The notes beneath the pieces are model-generated. The model made no database searches, was not told the DNA's origin, and saw only the letters and a list, made by a program, of their open reading frames with translations. The translations under genes were made by a program, and so were the position numbers. A stretch of 62,616 nucleotides of DNA, taken from contig JAOAFT010000013.1 in the NCBI GenBank assembly GCA_026416125.1, positions 1 through 62,616 on the forward strand. Direction: 5' to 3'. Shown here one piece after another: positions 27,766 through 37,483 of this stretch; the stretch's first letter is position 1, and each line of letters starts with the position of its first letter. The DNA is from Bacteroidota bacterium. GTDB taxonomy: Bacteria > Bacteroidota > Ignavibacteria > UBA10030.

Positions 27766-28725
27766 ATGTCAGAGAACTATAATCGTACTACACACAGAAA
27801 CACGCTCTCATTCGTTATCCCATTGAAAGATGAAGAAGAATCTCTCCCAGAACTCTTTGATGGAATTAGAAATGTTATGGAAGTACTAGGGGCATCGTAC
27901 GAAGTTATTTTTATCGACGATGGGAGCGAAGATCGGTCATTCGATGTTATTCAGGCACTTCATCGGACGTATCCGAGTATCGTGCGAGCTATCCGTTTTA
28001 GAAGGAATTTTGGGAAAGCAGCGGCACTTATGGCTGGTTTTGAAGCAGCTAACGGTGATGTTATCATCACAATGGATGCAGACTTGCAGGATGATCCACG
28101 CGAAGTACCAGAACTCTATGAAATGCTCATGGAAGGGTATGACCTTGTTTCTGGGTGGAAAAAACATCGGTACGATTCACTTGTGTATACGATTCCATCG
28201 CGTATAGCAAATTTTATTACCTCGAAACTTACCGGTGTAATAATTCACGATCTCAATTGCGGGTTGAAAGCTTATAGAGCAGAAGTAGCAAAGTCTCTTG
28301 TACTGTACGGAGATTTATATCGATATATTCCTGTACTTGTACATACAATGGGATATCGAGTTGGGGAAAAAGTGGTTCAACACCATCCTCGGAAATATGG
28401 GAAATCGAAGTACACGGTTGGGAAGTTCTACCGTGGTTTTTTAGACCTTCTTACCGTGCTTTTCACTGCAAAGTACATTCAACGACCACTCCATCTCTTT
28501 GGGAGCTGGGGACTTCTTTTACTTATCCTTGGGGGTATCATAGATGGTGTTTTATCGATTGAGTGGTTGTTGGGGTACACATCTCTCAGTAATCGTCCCC
28601 TTTTCATTGTAGGTGTGCTCCTCATTATTTTGGGTGTTCAGTTCATTTCACTTGGACTCCTTGGGGAAATGATTACACGCAATCAGCGTCCTGGACAGAC
28701 GTACAGGATTCGAGAAATGCTATAA
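27766..28725 (+). CDS. Family 2 glycosyltransferase, polyprenyl-phosphate sugar synthase type
   Basis: This 319-residue enzyme has an N-terminal GT-A domain opening FVIPLKDEEESLPEL, with DDGSEDRS and the metal-binding DADLQDDP. Two C-terminal transmembrane helices follow (about 245-270 and 280-305). This architecture matches GtrB/ArnC/DPM1-like enzymes, which load a sugar from a nucleotide donor onto undecaprenyl phosphate at the inner membrane. It is the first gene of the + strand polysaccharide run and could supply the lipid-linked sugar used by the PMT-like transferase three kb downstream. Confidence 0.88.
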   Translation: MSENYNRTTHRNTLSFVIPLKDEEESLPELFDGIRNVMEVLGASYEVIFIDDGSEDRSFDVIQALHRTYPSIVRAIRFRRNFGKAAALMAGFEAANGDVIITMDADLQDDPREVPELYEMLMEGYDLVSGWKKHRYDSLVYTIPSRIANFITSKLTGVIIHDLNCGLKAYRAEVAKSLVLYGDLYRYIPVLVHTMGYRVGEKVVQHHPRKYGKSKYTVGKFYRGFLDLLTVLFTAKYIQRPLHLFGSWGLLLLILGGIIDGVLSIEWLLGYTSLSNRPLFIVGVLLIILGVQFISLGLLGEMITRNQRPGQTYRIREML

Positions 28726-28780
28726 AAGCATATACAAAGAGTTATTCCAATAAACGATCAGTCGGTATATAGAGTACAAG

Positions 28781-30226
28781 ATGGAAATTAATTACAAGAA
28801 GATTAAACAGTACAACTTTACGAATCGTGTAGAGTACTTTAATGCGATTGCTCCTTTCTGGGATTACTGGAAAGGAAAAAATACATACTACCATCGATGT
28901 CTTCAACGAATGATTCAATTCCTTGTGGAGCCACGATCTGTTGTGCTCGAGCTAGGGTGTGCTACCGGAGATCTTCTTGCTGCATGTTCTCCTGAAGTTG
29001 GTGTTGGCCTTGATGTGAGTGAGAAGATGATTGATATAGCCCGTCAAAAGTATCCCCACATGGAATTTCACTGTGCTAATGCGGAGAATTTTACGATTGA
29101 TAAAAAATTTGACTATGTTCTCATGGTCGATCTTATTGGCCATTTAAAAGATATTCAAATAACGTTAGCTCAAGCAAGAAGGGTAATGCATCCTCATACA
29201 CGACTCATAATTACGTACTATAATTTTCTGTGGGAACCGATTCTTACGCTGGCTGAAAAGTTACATTTAAAAACTCCACAACCCAGACAGAATTGGATCA
29301 ACACAAACGATATTCTCAATTTACTTGAAATAGCTGACTATGAAGTTATTCGAACTGGGCAATTTTTACTGATCCCTAAGTATATTCCAATTCTTTCGTG
29401 GTTATTTAACAAGTACATTGCTCATCTTCCATTTTTTAAGAAGTTATGTGTGAGTCGATACATTGTAGCTCGACCTCGTTTCACATATGATCGTTCAATG
29501 GATCTCTCAGTTTCAATTATTGTCCCTGCACGTAACGAGCGAGGAAACATCGAACGGATAGTGTCAAGGTTACCAGAACTTGGGAAGCATACAGAGATTA
29601 TCTTCGTTGAAGGTCATTCGACTGATGGTACATGGGAAGAAATACTTAGAGTGAAGGAACTGTACGGCAGTATACGTGATATTAAGGCGTACCATCAACG
29701 TGGCACAGGAAAAGGCGATGCAGTTCGCGAAGGATTCCGGTATGCAAATGGTGATGTACTTATGATATATGATGCTGATGTTACTGTTGCTCCGGATGAT
29801 TTGCAAAAGTTTTTTTATTTGATTGCCACAAACCATGGTGAATTTATCAATGGTAGTAGATTAGTTTACCCGATGGAAAAAGAGGCAATGCGCTTTTTAA
29901 ATTTATTGGGTAATAAATTTTTCAGTTTACTCTTTACGTGGCTAATCGGTCAACGTTTTAAAGATACGTTATGTGGTACGAAGGTGCTACTGAGAAAAGA
30001 CTATGAACGGATCGCAAAGAATCGTACTTATTTTGGAGAATTTGATCCTTTTGGAGATTTCGATCTTATTTTTGGTGCAGCAAAGTTGAATTTAAAAATT
30101 GTTGAAGTACCAGTGCGGTACTACGAACGCACGTATGGTACAACAAATATTTCTCGTTTTAAACATGGGTGGCTCTTGTTCAGAATGAGTCTTTTTGCAA
30201 TGAACAAGTTGAAATTTGTACTATGA
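28781..30226 (+). CDS. Fusion of SAM methyltransferase and family 2 glycosyltransferase
   Basis: This 481-residue protein has two catalytic domains. Residues about 15-225 are a class I methyltransferase: VLELGCATGDLL as SAM motif I, GLDVSEKMIDIAR as motif II, VLMVDLIGHLKD after it. Residues about 243-481 are a GT-A glycosyltransferase: VSIIVPARNERGNIE, then the sugar-nucleotide region EGHSTDGTWEE and metal motif DADVT. The glycosyltransferase half resembles dolichyl-phosphate mannosyltransferases but lacks terminal helices. It probably builds and methylates the same glycan or lipid-linked sugar. Its stop overlaps the start of the next gene as ATGA. Confidence 0.85.
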   Translation: MEINYKKIKQYNFTNRVEYFNAIAPFWDYWKGKNTYYHRCLQRMIQFLVEPRSVVLELGCATGDLLAACSPEVGVGLDVSEKMIDIARQKYPHMEFHCANAENFTIDKKFDYVLMVDLIGHLKDIQITLAQARRVMHPHTRLIITYYNFLWEPILTLAEKLHLKTPQPRQNWINTNDILNLLEIADYEVIRTGQFLLIPKYIPILSWLFNKYIAHLPFFKKLCVSRYIVARPRFTYDRSMDLSVSIIVPARNERGNIERIVSRLPELGKHTEIIFVEGHSTDGTWEEILRVKELYGSIRDIKAYHQRGTGKGDAVREGFRYANGDVLMIYDADVTVAPDDLQKFFYLIATNHGEFINGSRLVYPMEKEAMRFLNLLGNKFFSLLFTWLIGQRFKDTLCGTKVLLRKDYERIAKNRTYFGEFDPFGDFDLIFGAAKLNLKIVEVPVRYYERTYGTTNISRFKHGWLLFRMSLFAMNKLKFVL

Positions 30227-31884
30227 AAAAAGGTGTAAAAGAGAAGCAACAAGAAGAAATCTTCCCTCGATTGGTTTCAGGATTTTTACGGAATTCCCGT
30301 GTTTTTCTTGTCGTACTTGTGTGTTGGGGATTCTGTGCTGCACTCATGCTCTTCGATGTAAAGTTGAGTACAGGTGGAGATGATGCTACCTATATCCTCC
30401 AAGCTAACGACTTCATCAAAAAAGGGATGCTTCCGATTGGGTTTAAGTCACCAGGGTATCCCATGCTCTTAAGCATTCTCGTTTTTTTGTTTGGAATGAA
30501 TATTCTTGTACTAAAACTTTCGTCCCTTGCATTTTACATTGGTTCGTTGATTTCATTCTATGTTATCTTTAGAAATCGCCTTGAGAAGAGTACGTTTCTT
30601 CTATCGATAGTTCTTTTTGCATCAAATCTTTTGGTGCTTCAGTACGCTTGTCATACCTACAGTGAAATGGCTTTTCTTTTTATTGAACTGTGGGTGTTCC
30701 ATGCATTGTTCACTGTTGAAGAAAGACAGCAGTATGAGTCTGTTCTAGCGATTTCCCTAGTTGCTCTCCTAGCAATGGTTGGGTTTTATATCCGTGCCAT
30801 CGGAGCAACACTCCCAATCGCTATTGTGCTTTGGATTTTTGTTGCACGGCGATGGAAACAGGGGATTCTCTTTATAATCGTGTGTGCCTTTCTATACACT
30901 CCGATGAAAGTTCTCGAATTCACTCGTGGCCAACCAGTATTGGCGCAATCGTCTGATATATTCAAAATCAACCCATACAATCCAACCTTAGGGATGGAAA
31001 CATTCGAGGGATTTCTCATACGTATCCGAGATAACCTCTTTGTCTATGTTAATACCTTAATACCTAAGGCATTAGGGTTACCACATAAAGAAGAACATGC
31101 TATAGCGACTGGGATACTTATTCACGATATGACATCAATTCTAGGAATTTTGTTTTCTCTAATTCTTTTTGTTGGTATTGTAGTAGCACTATGGAAAAAA
31201 GAACGTGTGCTTGGAATATTGGGACTCTATGCTTTTGTATATATTCTCAGTATCTCGTTTGCACTACAAACACTTTTTGTAACACCACGCATGCTCGTCC
31301 CAATGGTACCACTCTTTATTCCATTGTTCTTGTATGGACTCCAACATGTTCTGCATCGTGTACTGCGGACAAGAAACACTATTACATCTTCTTTGAAAAG
31401 TTGGTACACTATTTGTACTGTTGCTCTATGTGTTTCCACAATGGTCTACCTTGGTGATGCCGTAAAGCATAATCTACCAATACTAAAAGCTAATCTTAAA
31501 GGGGATGAGTTCGCTGGATATACCCCCGATTGGGTTAACTACCTGAAGGCGTGTCGGTGGATTGCGAAGAATCTCCCGAAGGATTCAGTTGGAATTATTT
31601 GTCGGAAGGCAGAATTGTTCAGAATCTATACGGATGATTATAAAACACATGGTGTTTACTCAATTGAAACTACTGATCCCGATACACTTGTGAATCATTG
31701 GCGTGCGTGGGGGATGACGCATATTCTCTACGATAACTTCCAATGGTCGTCAACATTACGTCGGTATGTACAACCAGCGTTGCAAAAATACCCAGCAATG
31801 TTCGAAGTAATTCATCAGGAAGGGCACAGTAGTCCATCATTTGTTCTTGCAATTCACTATGATCGACAAAAAGATAATAACTGA
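30223..31884 (+). CDS. PMT/ArnT-like integral membrane glycosyltransferase
   Basis: This protein of about 553 residues has about ten or more transmembrane helices and a large extracytoplasmic C-terminal domain (about 415-553). The first loop holds an acidic motif STGGDDATYILQA, which is where GT39/GT-C enzymes keep their catalytic Asp. GT-C enzymes use polyprenyl-phosphate sugars on the periplasmic side. I start it at the ATG overlapping the previous stop (ATGA at 30223). The open frame extends 18 codons upstream inside the preceding gene, but those residues look out of frame. The donor may come from the GtrB-like enzyme at the head of this run. Confidence 0.8.
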   Translation: MKKGVKEKQQEEIFPRLVSGFLRNSRVFLVVLVCWGFCAALMLFDVKLSTGGDDATYILQANDFIKKGMLPIGFKSPGYPMLLSILVFLFGMNILVLKLSSLAFYIGSLISFYVIFRNRLEKSTFLLSIVLFASNLLVLQYACHTYSEMAFLFIELWVFHALFTVEERQQYESVLAISLVALLAMVGFYIRAIGATLPIAIVLWIFVARRWKQGILFIIVCAFLYTPMKVLEFTRGQPVLAQSSDIFKINPYNPTLGMETFEGFLIRIRDNLFVYVNTLIPKALGLPHKEEHAIATGILIHDMTSILGILFSLILFVGIVVALWKKERVLGILGLYAFVYILSISFALQTLFVTPRMLVPMVPLFIPLFLYGLQHVLHRVLRTRNTITSSLKSWYTICTVALCVSTMVYLGDAVKHNLPILKANLKGDEFAGYTPDWVNYLKACRWIAKNLPKDSVGIICRKAELFRIYTDDYKTHGVYSIETTDPDTLVNHWRAWGMTHILYDNFQWSSTLRRYVQPALQKYPAMFEVIHQEGHSSPSFVLAIHYDRQKDNN

Positions 31885-31892
31885 GGGATACT

Positions 31893-32957
31893 ATGAACGT
31901 TGAGCACCGATGCCGATTTTTTAAGGGTGATATTCCGTGTGTTCCACACAAACAGCACGGTGTCCACTGTGAGGATTGCACTTACAAGGATATTATAAAG
32001 CAGGATATTCTCATTATTAAACTCGGAGCCATTGGTGATGTTATACGAACAACGCCGATACTTCACCGTTTAAAGGCTGACTATCCCAATGCAAAACTCT
32101 GGTGGGTAACGAGAACACCAGAAATACTTCCCGACATTGTCGATGTTAAACTCCCTTTTTCCCTTGAGTCAATCATGACAATTGTAGAAACGCCTTTCTT
32201 ACGTGCGTACAATTTCGACAAAGATCGAGAAGCGTGTGCATTACTGAATAAAGTACAAGCGAAGAAAAAATTCGGGTTTGAACTTGTGCATGGTGTGTGT
32301 TCACCAATCAATACAGCAGCTCGATATAAATACCTTACAGGTCTTTTTGATGATGTAAATAAAGCAAACACAAAAAGCTATCTCGTAGAACTCTTTGAAA
32401 TGGCCGGTTACGAGTTTAGTGGTGAAGAGTATATACTTCCTTTCAAAGAGTGGCACGATCCAAAATGGAAATTTGCAAGCAAAAAAAAGGTTGTTGGGCT
32501 GAATACAGGATGCGGTGGACGTTGGACATCGCGTTTGTGGCCTGATAAATATTGGGTCACACTTGCTAAGGATCTAAAGAAAAATGGGTACGAAGTTGTA
32601 CTTCTTGGTGGTGAACAAGAGCATGAAAAAAATTCTCGACTTGCAAAATTATCGGGAGCGAAGTACTTCGGACACTATTCGCTGAATGGATTCATTAATC
32701 TTATGAATCACTGTGACCTTGTTGTAACAGCCGTTACAATGGCACTTCACATTGCAATAGGCCTTAAAAAAAGGATTGTTCTCTTCAACAACATATTCAA
32801 TAAGCACGAATTTGAACTATATGGCAGGGGAATTATTCTCGAGCCTGAGTACGAGTGTTCGTGCTACTTTTCTCCGACGTGCCCCAATAATTGTATGCAA
32901 TACTTAGTACCTAGCCGTGTCATTGAAACTATCAAAACACTATTGCCAGTCAAATGA
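31893..32957 (+). CDS. Family 9 glycosyltransferase (heptosyltransferase-like) with cysteine clusters
   Basis: This 354-residue GT-B enzyme has the GT9 opening IIKLGAIGDVIRTTPIL (about 46-62) and the C-terminal nucleotide-sugar region LLGGEQEHEKN, then NLMNHCDLVVTAVTMALHIAIGLKKR. Unusually it carries a Cys/His-rich N-terminal extension (Cys7, Cys16, Cys26, Cys29, with several His). A second cluster lies near the C terminus (CSCYFSPTCPNNC, about 324-336). The two could form one metal site. GT9 enzymes usually add heptose or related sugars to LPS-type glycans at the cytoplasmic face of the inner membrane. It overlaps the next gene by four bases. Confidence 0.85.
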   Translation: MNVEHRCRFFKGDIPCVPHKQHGVHCEDCTYKDIIKQDILIIKLGAIGDVIRTTPILHRLKADYPNAKLWWVTRTPEILPDIVDVKLPFSLESIMTIVETPFLRAYNFDKDREACALLNKVQAKKKFGFELVHGVCSPINTAARYKYLTGLFDDVNKANTKSYLVELFEMAGYEFSGEEYILPFKEWHDPKWKFASKKKVVGLNTGCGGRWTSRLWPDKYWVTLAKDLKKNGYEVVLLGGEQEHEKNSRLAKLSGAKYFGHYSLNGFINLMNHCDLVVTAVTMALHIAIGLKKRIVLFNNIFNKHEFELYGRGIILEPEYECSCYFSPTCPNNCMQYLVPSRVIETIKTLLPVK

Positions 32958-34093
32958 AAATTCTCATTTTAGGGACTGCATATCCCTGGCGTGGTGGCAT
33001 TGCACACTACGTAGGTTTATTGACAAAGTACTTAACGCGTTTTCACGCTGTTGATGTGGTGACATTTAAACGTCAGTATCCAACTGTGTTCTTCCCAGGA
33101 AAATCACAGGAAGAAGCAGGAAGTCCTGGTATACAACTCCGTACAGAACAATTAGTGGATTCGATGAATCCATTGAACTGGATACGAGTTGGGTACAATC
33201 TTCGACGTCGAGGGTATGATGTCCTCATTTTTAAGTACTGGTTACCGTTCTTTGGACCATGCTTTGGAACGATTGCACGAATTGTAAAATATCGTACAAA
33301 AACAATCGTGCTTGCTATTTGTGACAATGTTATTCCGCACGAACGGAGGGTAGGGGATAGAATTTTTACAAACTATGCATTCTCTGCAGTTGACGGGTTT
33401 CTTGTTCAATCCAACACAGTGGAGGCTGATCTGAAACGGATGTACCCATATGCGCTTTCAAAGCGAGTAGAACACCCAGTGTATGAACTATTTGGTGATC
33501 CTATCCCAAAAGCAGAGGCGCGACAACGTTTAGGAATAACAGCAGAAAAAGTGCTTCTTTTTTTTGGATACATTCGTCAGTACAAAGGGCTTGACATATT
33601 GTTCGAAGCGTTTGCTCATGTGGCAACACCTTTACAGGCTAAGCTCTACGTCGTTGGCGAATTCTATGATGATGAAGAGAAGTACCACCGCCAAGTACAA
33701 TCATTGCATCTCGAAACAATGGTAGAATTTGTATCACACTATATACCTAATGAATCTGTTGCATTGTATTTCTGTGCAGCAGATTGTGTTGTTCTCCCAT
33801 ATCGGTCCGCCACACAAAGTGGGATTGTTCAAATTGCTTACCATTTTGATACTCCAGTAATCGTAACAGATGTGGGAGGGTTAGCAGAAGTTGTGAACCA
33901 TAGAAAGACAGGGTTCGTTGTGCCACCTTGTGATACAATAGCTCTAGCCGATGCAATACGTACGTTTTACACAGAAGGATGGGAGCCTCGACTTCGAGAA
34001 GGGGTACGGAAGGAAAAAAGTCGGTTTTCTTGGGAAACTTTGGTTAAAGCAATCGAAGAATTTGTCGAAGTACTTCGGAGCGAGAGAGCATAA
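32954..34093 (+). CDS. Family 4 glycosyltransferase
   Basis: This 379-residue GT-B enzyme has the opening MKILILGTAYPWRGGIAHYV, with the glycine-rich donor loop. A C-terminal Rossmann domain carries LLFFGYIRQYKGLDILFEAF and the motif SATQSGIVQIAYHFDTPVI near the nucleotide-sugar site, with EVVNHRKTG. It is a retaining sugar transferase acting in the cytoplasm; the sugar is not predictable. It overlaps the GT9 gene (ATGA) and its stop overlaps the following methyltransferase start by one base, which indicates translational coupling. Confidence 0.88.
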   Translation: MKILILGTAYPWRGGIAHYVGLLTKYLTRFHAVDVVTFKRQYPTVFFPGKSQEEAGSPGIQLRTEQLVDSMNPLNWIRVGYNLRRRGYDVLIFKYWLPFFGPCFGTIARIVKYRTKTIVLAICDNVIPHERRVGDRIFTNYAFSAVDGFLVQSNTVEADLKRMYPYALSKRVEHPVYELFGDPIPKAEARQRLGITAEKVLLFFGYIRQYKGLDILFEAFAHVATPLQAKLYVVGEFYDDEEKYHRQVQSLHLETMVEFVSHYIPNESVALYFCAADCVVLPYRSATQSGIVQIAYHFDTPVIVTDVGGLAEVVNHRKTGFVVPPCDTIALADAIRTFYTEGWEPRLREGVRKEKSRFSWETLVKAIEEFVEVLRSERA

Positions 34094-34902
34094 TGCAATA
34101 CGATCCAATTAAGAATAGTTTTGGTTCCATTATCCGAGGGCACTCTCTGTTCCGGAAAGTATTTTATAAAATCCTAGGAATATTCTTTTTGCGAGAATGG
34201 TACGTTAAAAGGGAACTCCGTAGAATTCTTAAGCATCATCATGAGCCATTTGTGGTGTACGATGCCGGTTGTGGATTTGGACAGTACTCGTACTACATCG
34301 CAAAGAAATTTCCGAACATTTCCATTGTTGCAGTCGATCTTAAAGAGGAGTACATTCGTGATTGTACTGAGTTTTTCCATAGCGAACGGCTCATGAACTG
34401 CCAGTTTGGTGTTGAAGATCTAACCTCAATTGCGTATGTCGATACATTCGATTGCATTATCTCAATTGATGTTATGGAACATATTCACGATGATCAAAAA
34501 GTATTTCACAATTTCTTTCGTGCTCTGAAGAAAGGGGGAATACTGTTAATTACAACACCCTCGTTACAGGGGGGATCCGATGTACACACTAAAGGAGAAG
34601 AAAGCTTTATTGGTGAGCATGCTCGGACAGGATATGGGAATGATGAAATGCGAGAGAAACTCAGAAACGCGGGGTTCTCTGATGTGTCTATTCAGTATAC
34701 GTACGGTGTGTGGGGAATGCGTGCATGGCGATGTGGAATTAAAATTCCATTAATGCTAGTGAATAAGTCGAAAGTGTTTTTCGCTATACTTCCGTTTTAC
34801 TACTGTTTTATCTTTCCGTTCTTTTTCGTTAGCATGTTGATTGATTACAACATGACGAAACATTCGGGTGCAGGATTATTGGTGCTCGCTAAGAAGATAT
34901 GA
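34093..34902 (+). CDS. SAM-dependent methyltransferase with hydrophobic C terminus
   Basis: This 269-residue class I methyltransferase has SAM motif I VYDAGCGFGQYSYYI (about 54-68), motif II VAVDLKEEYI and ISIDVMEHIHDD after it. The C-terminal part (about 215-255) is strongly hydrophobic with two possible membrane helices, so it may act at the membrane on a lipid-linked glycan. It overlaps the neighbours on both sides (one base upstream, four bases downstream). The substrate is unknown; O- or C-methylation of a polysaccharide sugar is the contextual guess. Confidence 0.8.
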   Translation: MQYDPIKNSFGSIIRGHSLFRKVFYKILGIFFLREWYVKRELRRILKHHHEPFVVYDAGCGFGQYSYYIAKKFPNISIVAVDLKEEYIRDCTEFFHSERLMNCQFGVEDLTSIAYVDTFDCIISIDVMEHIHDDQKVFHNFFRALKKGGILLITTPSLQGGSDVHTKGEESFIGEHARTGYGNDEMREKLRNAGFSDVSIQYTYGVWGMRAWRCGIKIPLMLVNKSKVFFAILPFYYCFIFPFFFVSMLIDYNMTKHSGAGLLVLAKKI

Positions 34903-36161
34903 ATCATCTCCTTCTCATATCGTACTTTTGGCCACCGTCTGGAAAGGCAACAGTACACTGGCCCCTCTACATTGCGAAGTACCTTTGTCAACTCGATTGG
35001 CGTGTTTCAGTTCTCACGGTTAAAGACGATACATTCTCTGCACGGGATGAAAGCCTTCTCGCAGATGTCGATCCTTCGATAACAGTCATTCGAACGCAAG
35101 CCAACGATCCTTTTCACTTATACCGTTCATTCGTAGGGAAGAAAGAAAATGAACCACTTGTTGCATCGGAAACCATTTCCCTGGCGAATGCTTCGTGGCG
35201 TCATAAAGTTGCAATATGGATTCGTATGAATCTCTTTATTCCCGATGCACGCGTTGGATGGTACTTTTCAGCCCCCCAAGGTGCTACAACAATTGTTCAA
35301 AAGCACCTTCCTGAGGTTATTGTAACAATTGGTCCACCTCATAGTACACACCTCATTGGCCTCAAACTAAGTAAAAAGTATTCTATTCCACTCGTTTGTG
35401 TTCTTATTGACCCGTGGGTTGATATTGCATACTACCGTGGATTCAAACGTAGTTTTCTCACTCGGGCATTCGATAATTTTTTAGAAAAAATTGTTATGGA
35501 ACATGCTTCAGCAGTTGTATTCGTTACGAAAGACACACGGGAGTATTTTTGTGATAAGTATTCCTTTCTTCAACAGAAGTCCTACGTATGTTACTGGGGG
35601 TACAACGAAGAAAAGTTTTCAACCGTAGTAAAACAGGGGACTGATATGGAAATACTTCTCCACGCAGGTAATATCTTCGATTTTCAAAATCCACACAATC
35701 TGTGGAAAGCCCTAAAACTTGAAATTGAACATGGACGAAAACTTCGTCTTCGTTTTATTGGAACGGTTAGCCCTGGAATTCGTTGCGCAGTCCACGAAAG
35801 TGGTTTGGATGAGTACACGGAATATCGAGGGTTTGTACCATACCAAGAAGTTGTACAAGAAATGATGAATGCATCGTATCTCCTCGTTTGTGCAACCGAG
35901 AAGAGGCATGTTCCAGGAAAATTGTTCGAATATATGCGAACAGGGAATAAAATTCTTGCTTTTGGAGATGACAATGAGGAGGTGGCTGAATTACTCCGCA
36001 TGACAAACAGCGGGGTTATTTTCCCATATTCGTACCATTGCACTGATATATTTGAGTACCTGTCTCATTTAACACCAAATCCAGAAAGAGCAAAGCGTTT
36101 CAGCAGGGAAGCGATTGCTCGTGAGTTTGCAGAAATTCTTCGGACAGTCGTTCGTACGTAA
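34899..36161 (+). CDS. Family 4-type glycosyltransferase
   Basis: This 420-residue GT-B enzyme opens with LLISYFWPPSGKATVHWPLY, a variant of the N-terminal loop of the WbuB-like subgroup. It continues with VIVTIGPPHSTHLIGL (about 145-160), and in the C-terminal domain LLHAGNIFDFQNP, YRGFVPYQEVVQEM and PGKLFEYMRTGNKILAFG. It is the last gene of the + strand half of the polysaccharide locus and meets the - strand half after 16 bases. Confidence 0.85.
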   Translation: MNHLLLISYFWPPSGKATVHWPLYIAKYLCQLDWRVSVLTVKDDTFSARDESLLADVDPSITVIRTQANDPFHLYRSFVGKKENEPLVASETISLANASWRHKVAIWIRMNLFIPDARVGWYFSAPQGATTIVQKHLPEVIVTIGPPHSTHLIGLKLSKKYSIPLVCVLIDPWVDIAYYRGFKRSFLTRAFDNFLEKIVMEHASAVVFVTKDTREYFCDKYSFLQQKSYVCYWGYNEEKFSTVVKQGTDMEILLHAGNIFDFQNPHNLWKALKLEIEHGRKLRLRFIGTVSPGIRCAVHESGLDEYTEYRGFVPYQEVVQEMMNASYLLVCATEKRHVPGKLFEYMRTGNKILAFGDDNEEVAELLRMTNSGVIFPYSYHCTDIFEYLSHLTPNPERAKRFSREAIAREFAEILRTVVRT

Positions 36162-36181
36162 ATTCAGTACTACCAATTTAC
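36158..36181. repeat. Inverted repeat at the convergent operon junction
   Basis: GTAAATT at 36158-36164 and AATTTAC at 36175-36181 pair over seven bases around a ten-base loop and include the stop codons of both convergent glycosyltransferase genes. There is no T-run. It may end or stabilise both transcripts, but the match partly results from the two TAA stops. Confidence 0.35.
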
Positions 36182-37461
36182 AACGCTGTGCATAAGTGTT
36201 CGTAGAGTGTAAGGTACTGCTTTGCAACAACGTCCATTGAGAACGTTGTGATGACCTTTTGCCGTGCGCGGTGAGAAAATGTGCCGTATGATGGTGTCGT
36301 GAGTAACACTTTCAGTCCGTGAGCAAGGTCTTCCGGTGAAAAGGGTTGTGCTAGGTAACCATTCTCCATGTGATCGATCAGTTCTGGAAGACCCCCAATG
36401 TTAAAAGCAACAACGGGAGTACCACAAGCTAAACTTTCCATTACTGTGTTCGGTAAGTTATCCTCCGTGGAAGGAAGAACAAAAACATCGCAGCTGTTGT
36501 AGAGATTGATGAGCGTTGCTTCGTCGGAAATGACTCCCAACGAATATGATTTGAAGGGAATGGTATGGTTAAGAGGATGTTTTGCCTTACCAAAGAAGAT
36601 TACCTCGAGAGCAGAAGCATTGTCGCCAAGTTCTCTTCTGAGGATGTTGAGGGCTTTAATAAGGTGTTGTAGGCCCTTTCGAGGATCGTAGATATTCCCG
36701 GCACCGAAGAGAATAAGTTTTTTATCGAGAGGCAGACCTAAAGTACATCGAGCGGTAGCTTTCTCTACAGGGTGATAGAGTGAAGTATCAATAGGATTAG
36801 GGATAGTTGTAATTTGAAAGTGTTGGAGTAACGCACTTCGTCGTGCGATTGTTTCAAGCCAACGACTGCAGGTTACAAACACTGTTCGTAGAGGGTTGAG
36901 TGATGAGTACAGTCTTTTTTTCTTATGGAAGATTTTCTGTGAGAGATCGCTTGACGATGGCCAACGGAGGAAGGGACAGAAATTACATTCTGTTCGATAC
37001 TTGGTGCACGACCCAACGTAATGACATCCCCCTGTAAATGGCCACATATCGTGGAGTGTCCACATGATCGGTTTGTTAGACGAGAATAAAGTGTGTAAAC
37101 CATTGAAGCTAATAAATCCTTGGTTAATCCAGTGCAAGTGGAGAATATCAGTTTCCTCTATAAGATCTTTTGAGATTGTCTCGCCAGTGTTTGCAAGTGA
37201 GAAAGCAAACCGTACATCTGCGGATTTTTCATATAAAAGAAACCATGCTCGCTCAGCAAGGAAGAGGAGGAGATTATAAAATTCTTTTACACGTGTATGT
37301 GTTGTTGAGAGAATATGAGCATTGCTTGTAGTTTTTTGTTGAACGAGCATCGTTGCGTGGACAGAATTCTTTTGTAATGATTCAAGTAATCTCCGGCAAG
37401 CGATTGCTGCGCCTCCCCCTGCATCAGATTTATTGAGAAGAAGTATGTTTAGTGTTTGCAT
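36178..37461 (-). CDS. Family 4 glycosyltransferase, WcaC-like
   Basis: This 427-residue GT-B enzyme opens NILLLNKSDAGGGAAIACRR. It has the segment ILHLHWINQGFIS and WTLHDMWPFTGGCHY with cysteines (Cys at about 144-168) seen in colanic-acid WcaC-type transferases. The C-terminal donor domain reads LILFGAGNIYDPRKGLQHL and ends with VFVLPSTEDNLPNTVMESLA. The terminal Glu of the EX7E motif is visible in that last block. The exact sugar is unknown. It is the last gene of the - strand half of the locus. Confidence 0.87.
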   Translation of the reverse strand: MQTLNILLLNKSDAGGGAAIACRRLLESLQKNSVHATMLVQQKTTSNAHILSTTHTRVKEFYNLLLFLAERAWFLLYEKSADVRFAFSLANTGETISKDLIEETDILHLHWINQGFISFNGLHTLFSSNKPIMWTLHDMWPFTGGCHYVGSCTKYRTECNFCPFLRWPSSSDLSQKIFHKKKRLYSSLNPLRTVFVTCSRWLETIARRSALLQHFQITTIPNPIDTSLYHPVEKATARCTLGLPLDKKLILFGAGNIYDPRKGLQHLIKALNILRRELGDNASALEVIFFGKAKHPLNHTIPFKSYSLGVISDEATLINLYNSCDVFVLPSTEDNLPNTVMESLACGTPVVAFNIGGLPELIDHMENGYLAQPFSPEDLAHGLKVLLTTPSYGTFSHRARQKVITTFSMDVVAKQYLTLYEHLCTAL

Positions 37462-37483
37462 AGAATGTCTACTACGATATTGT

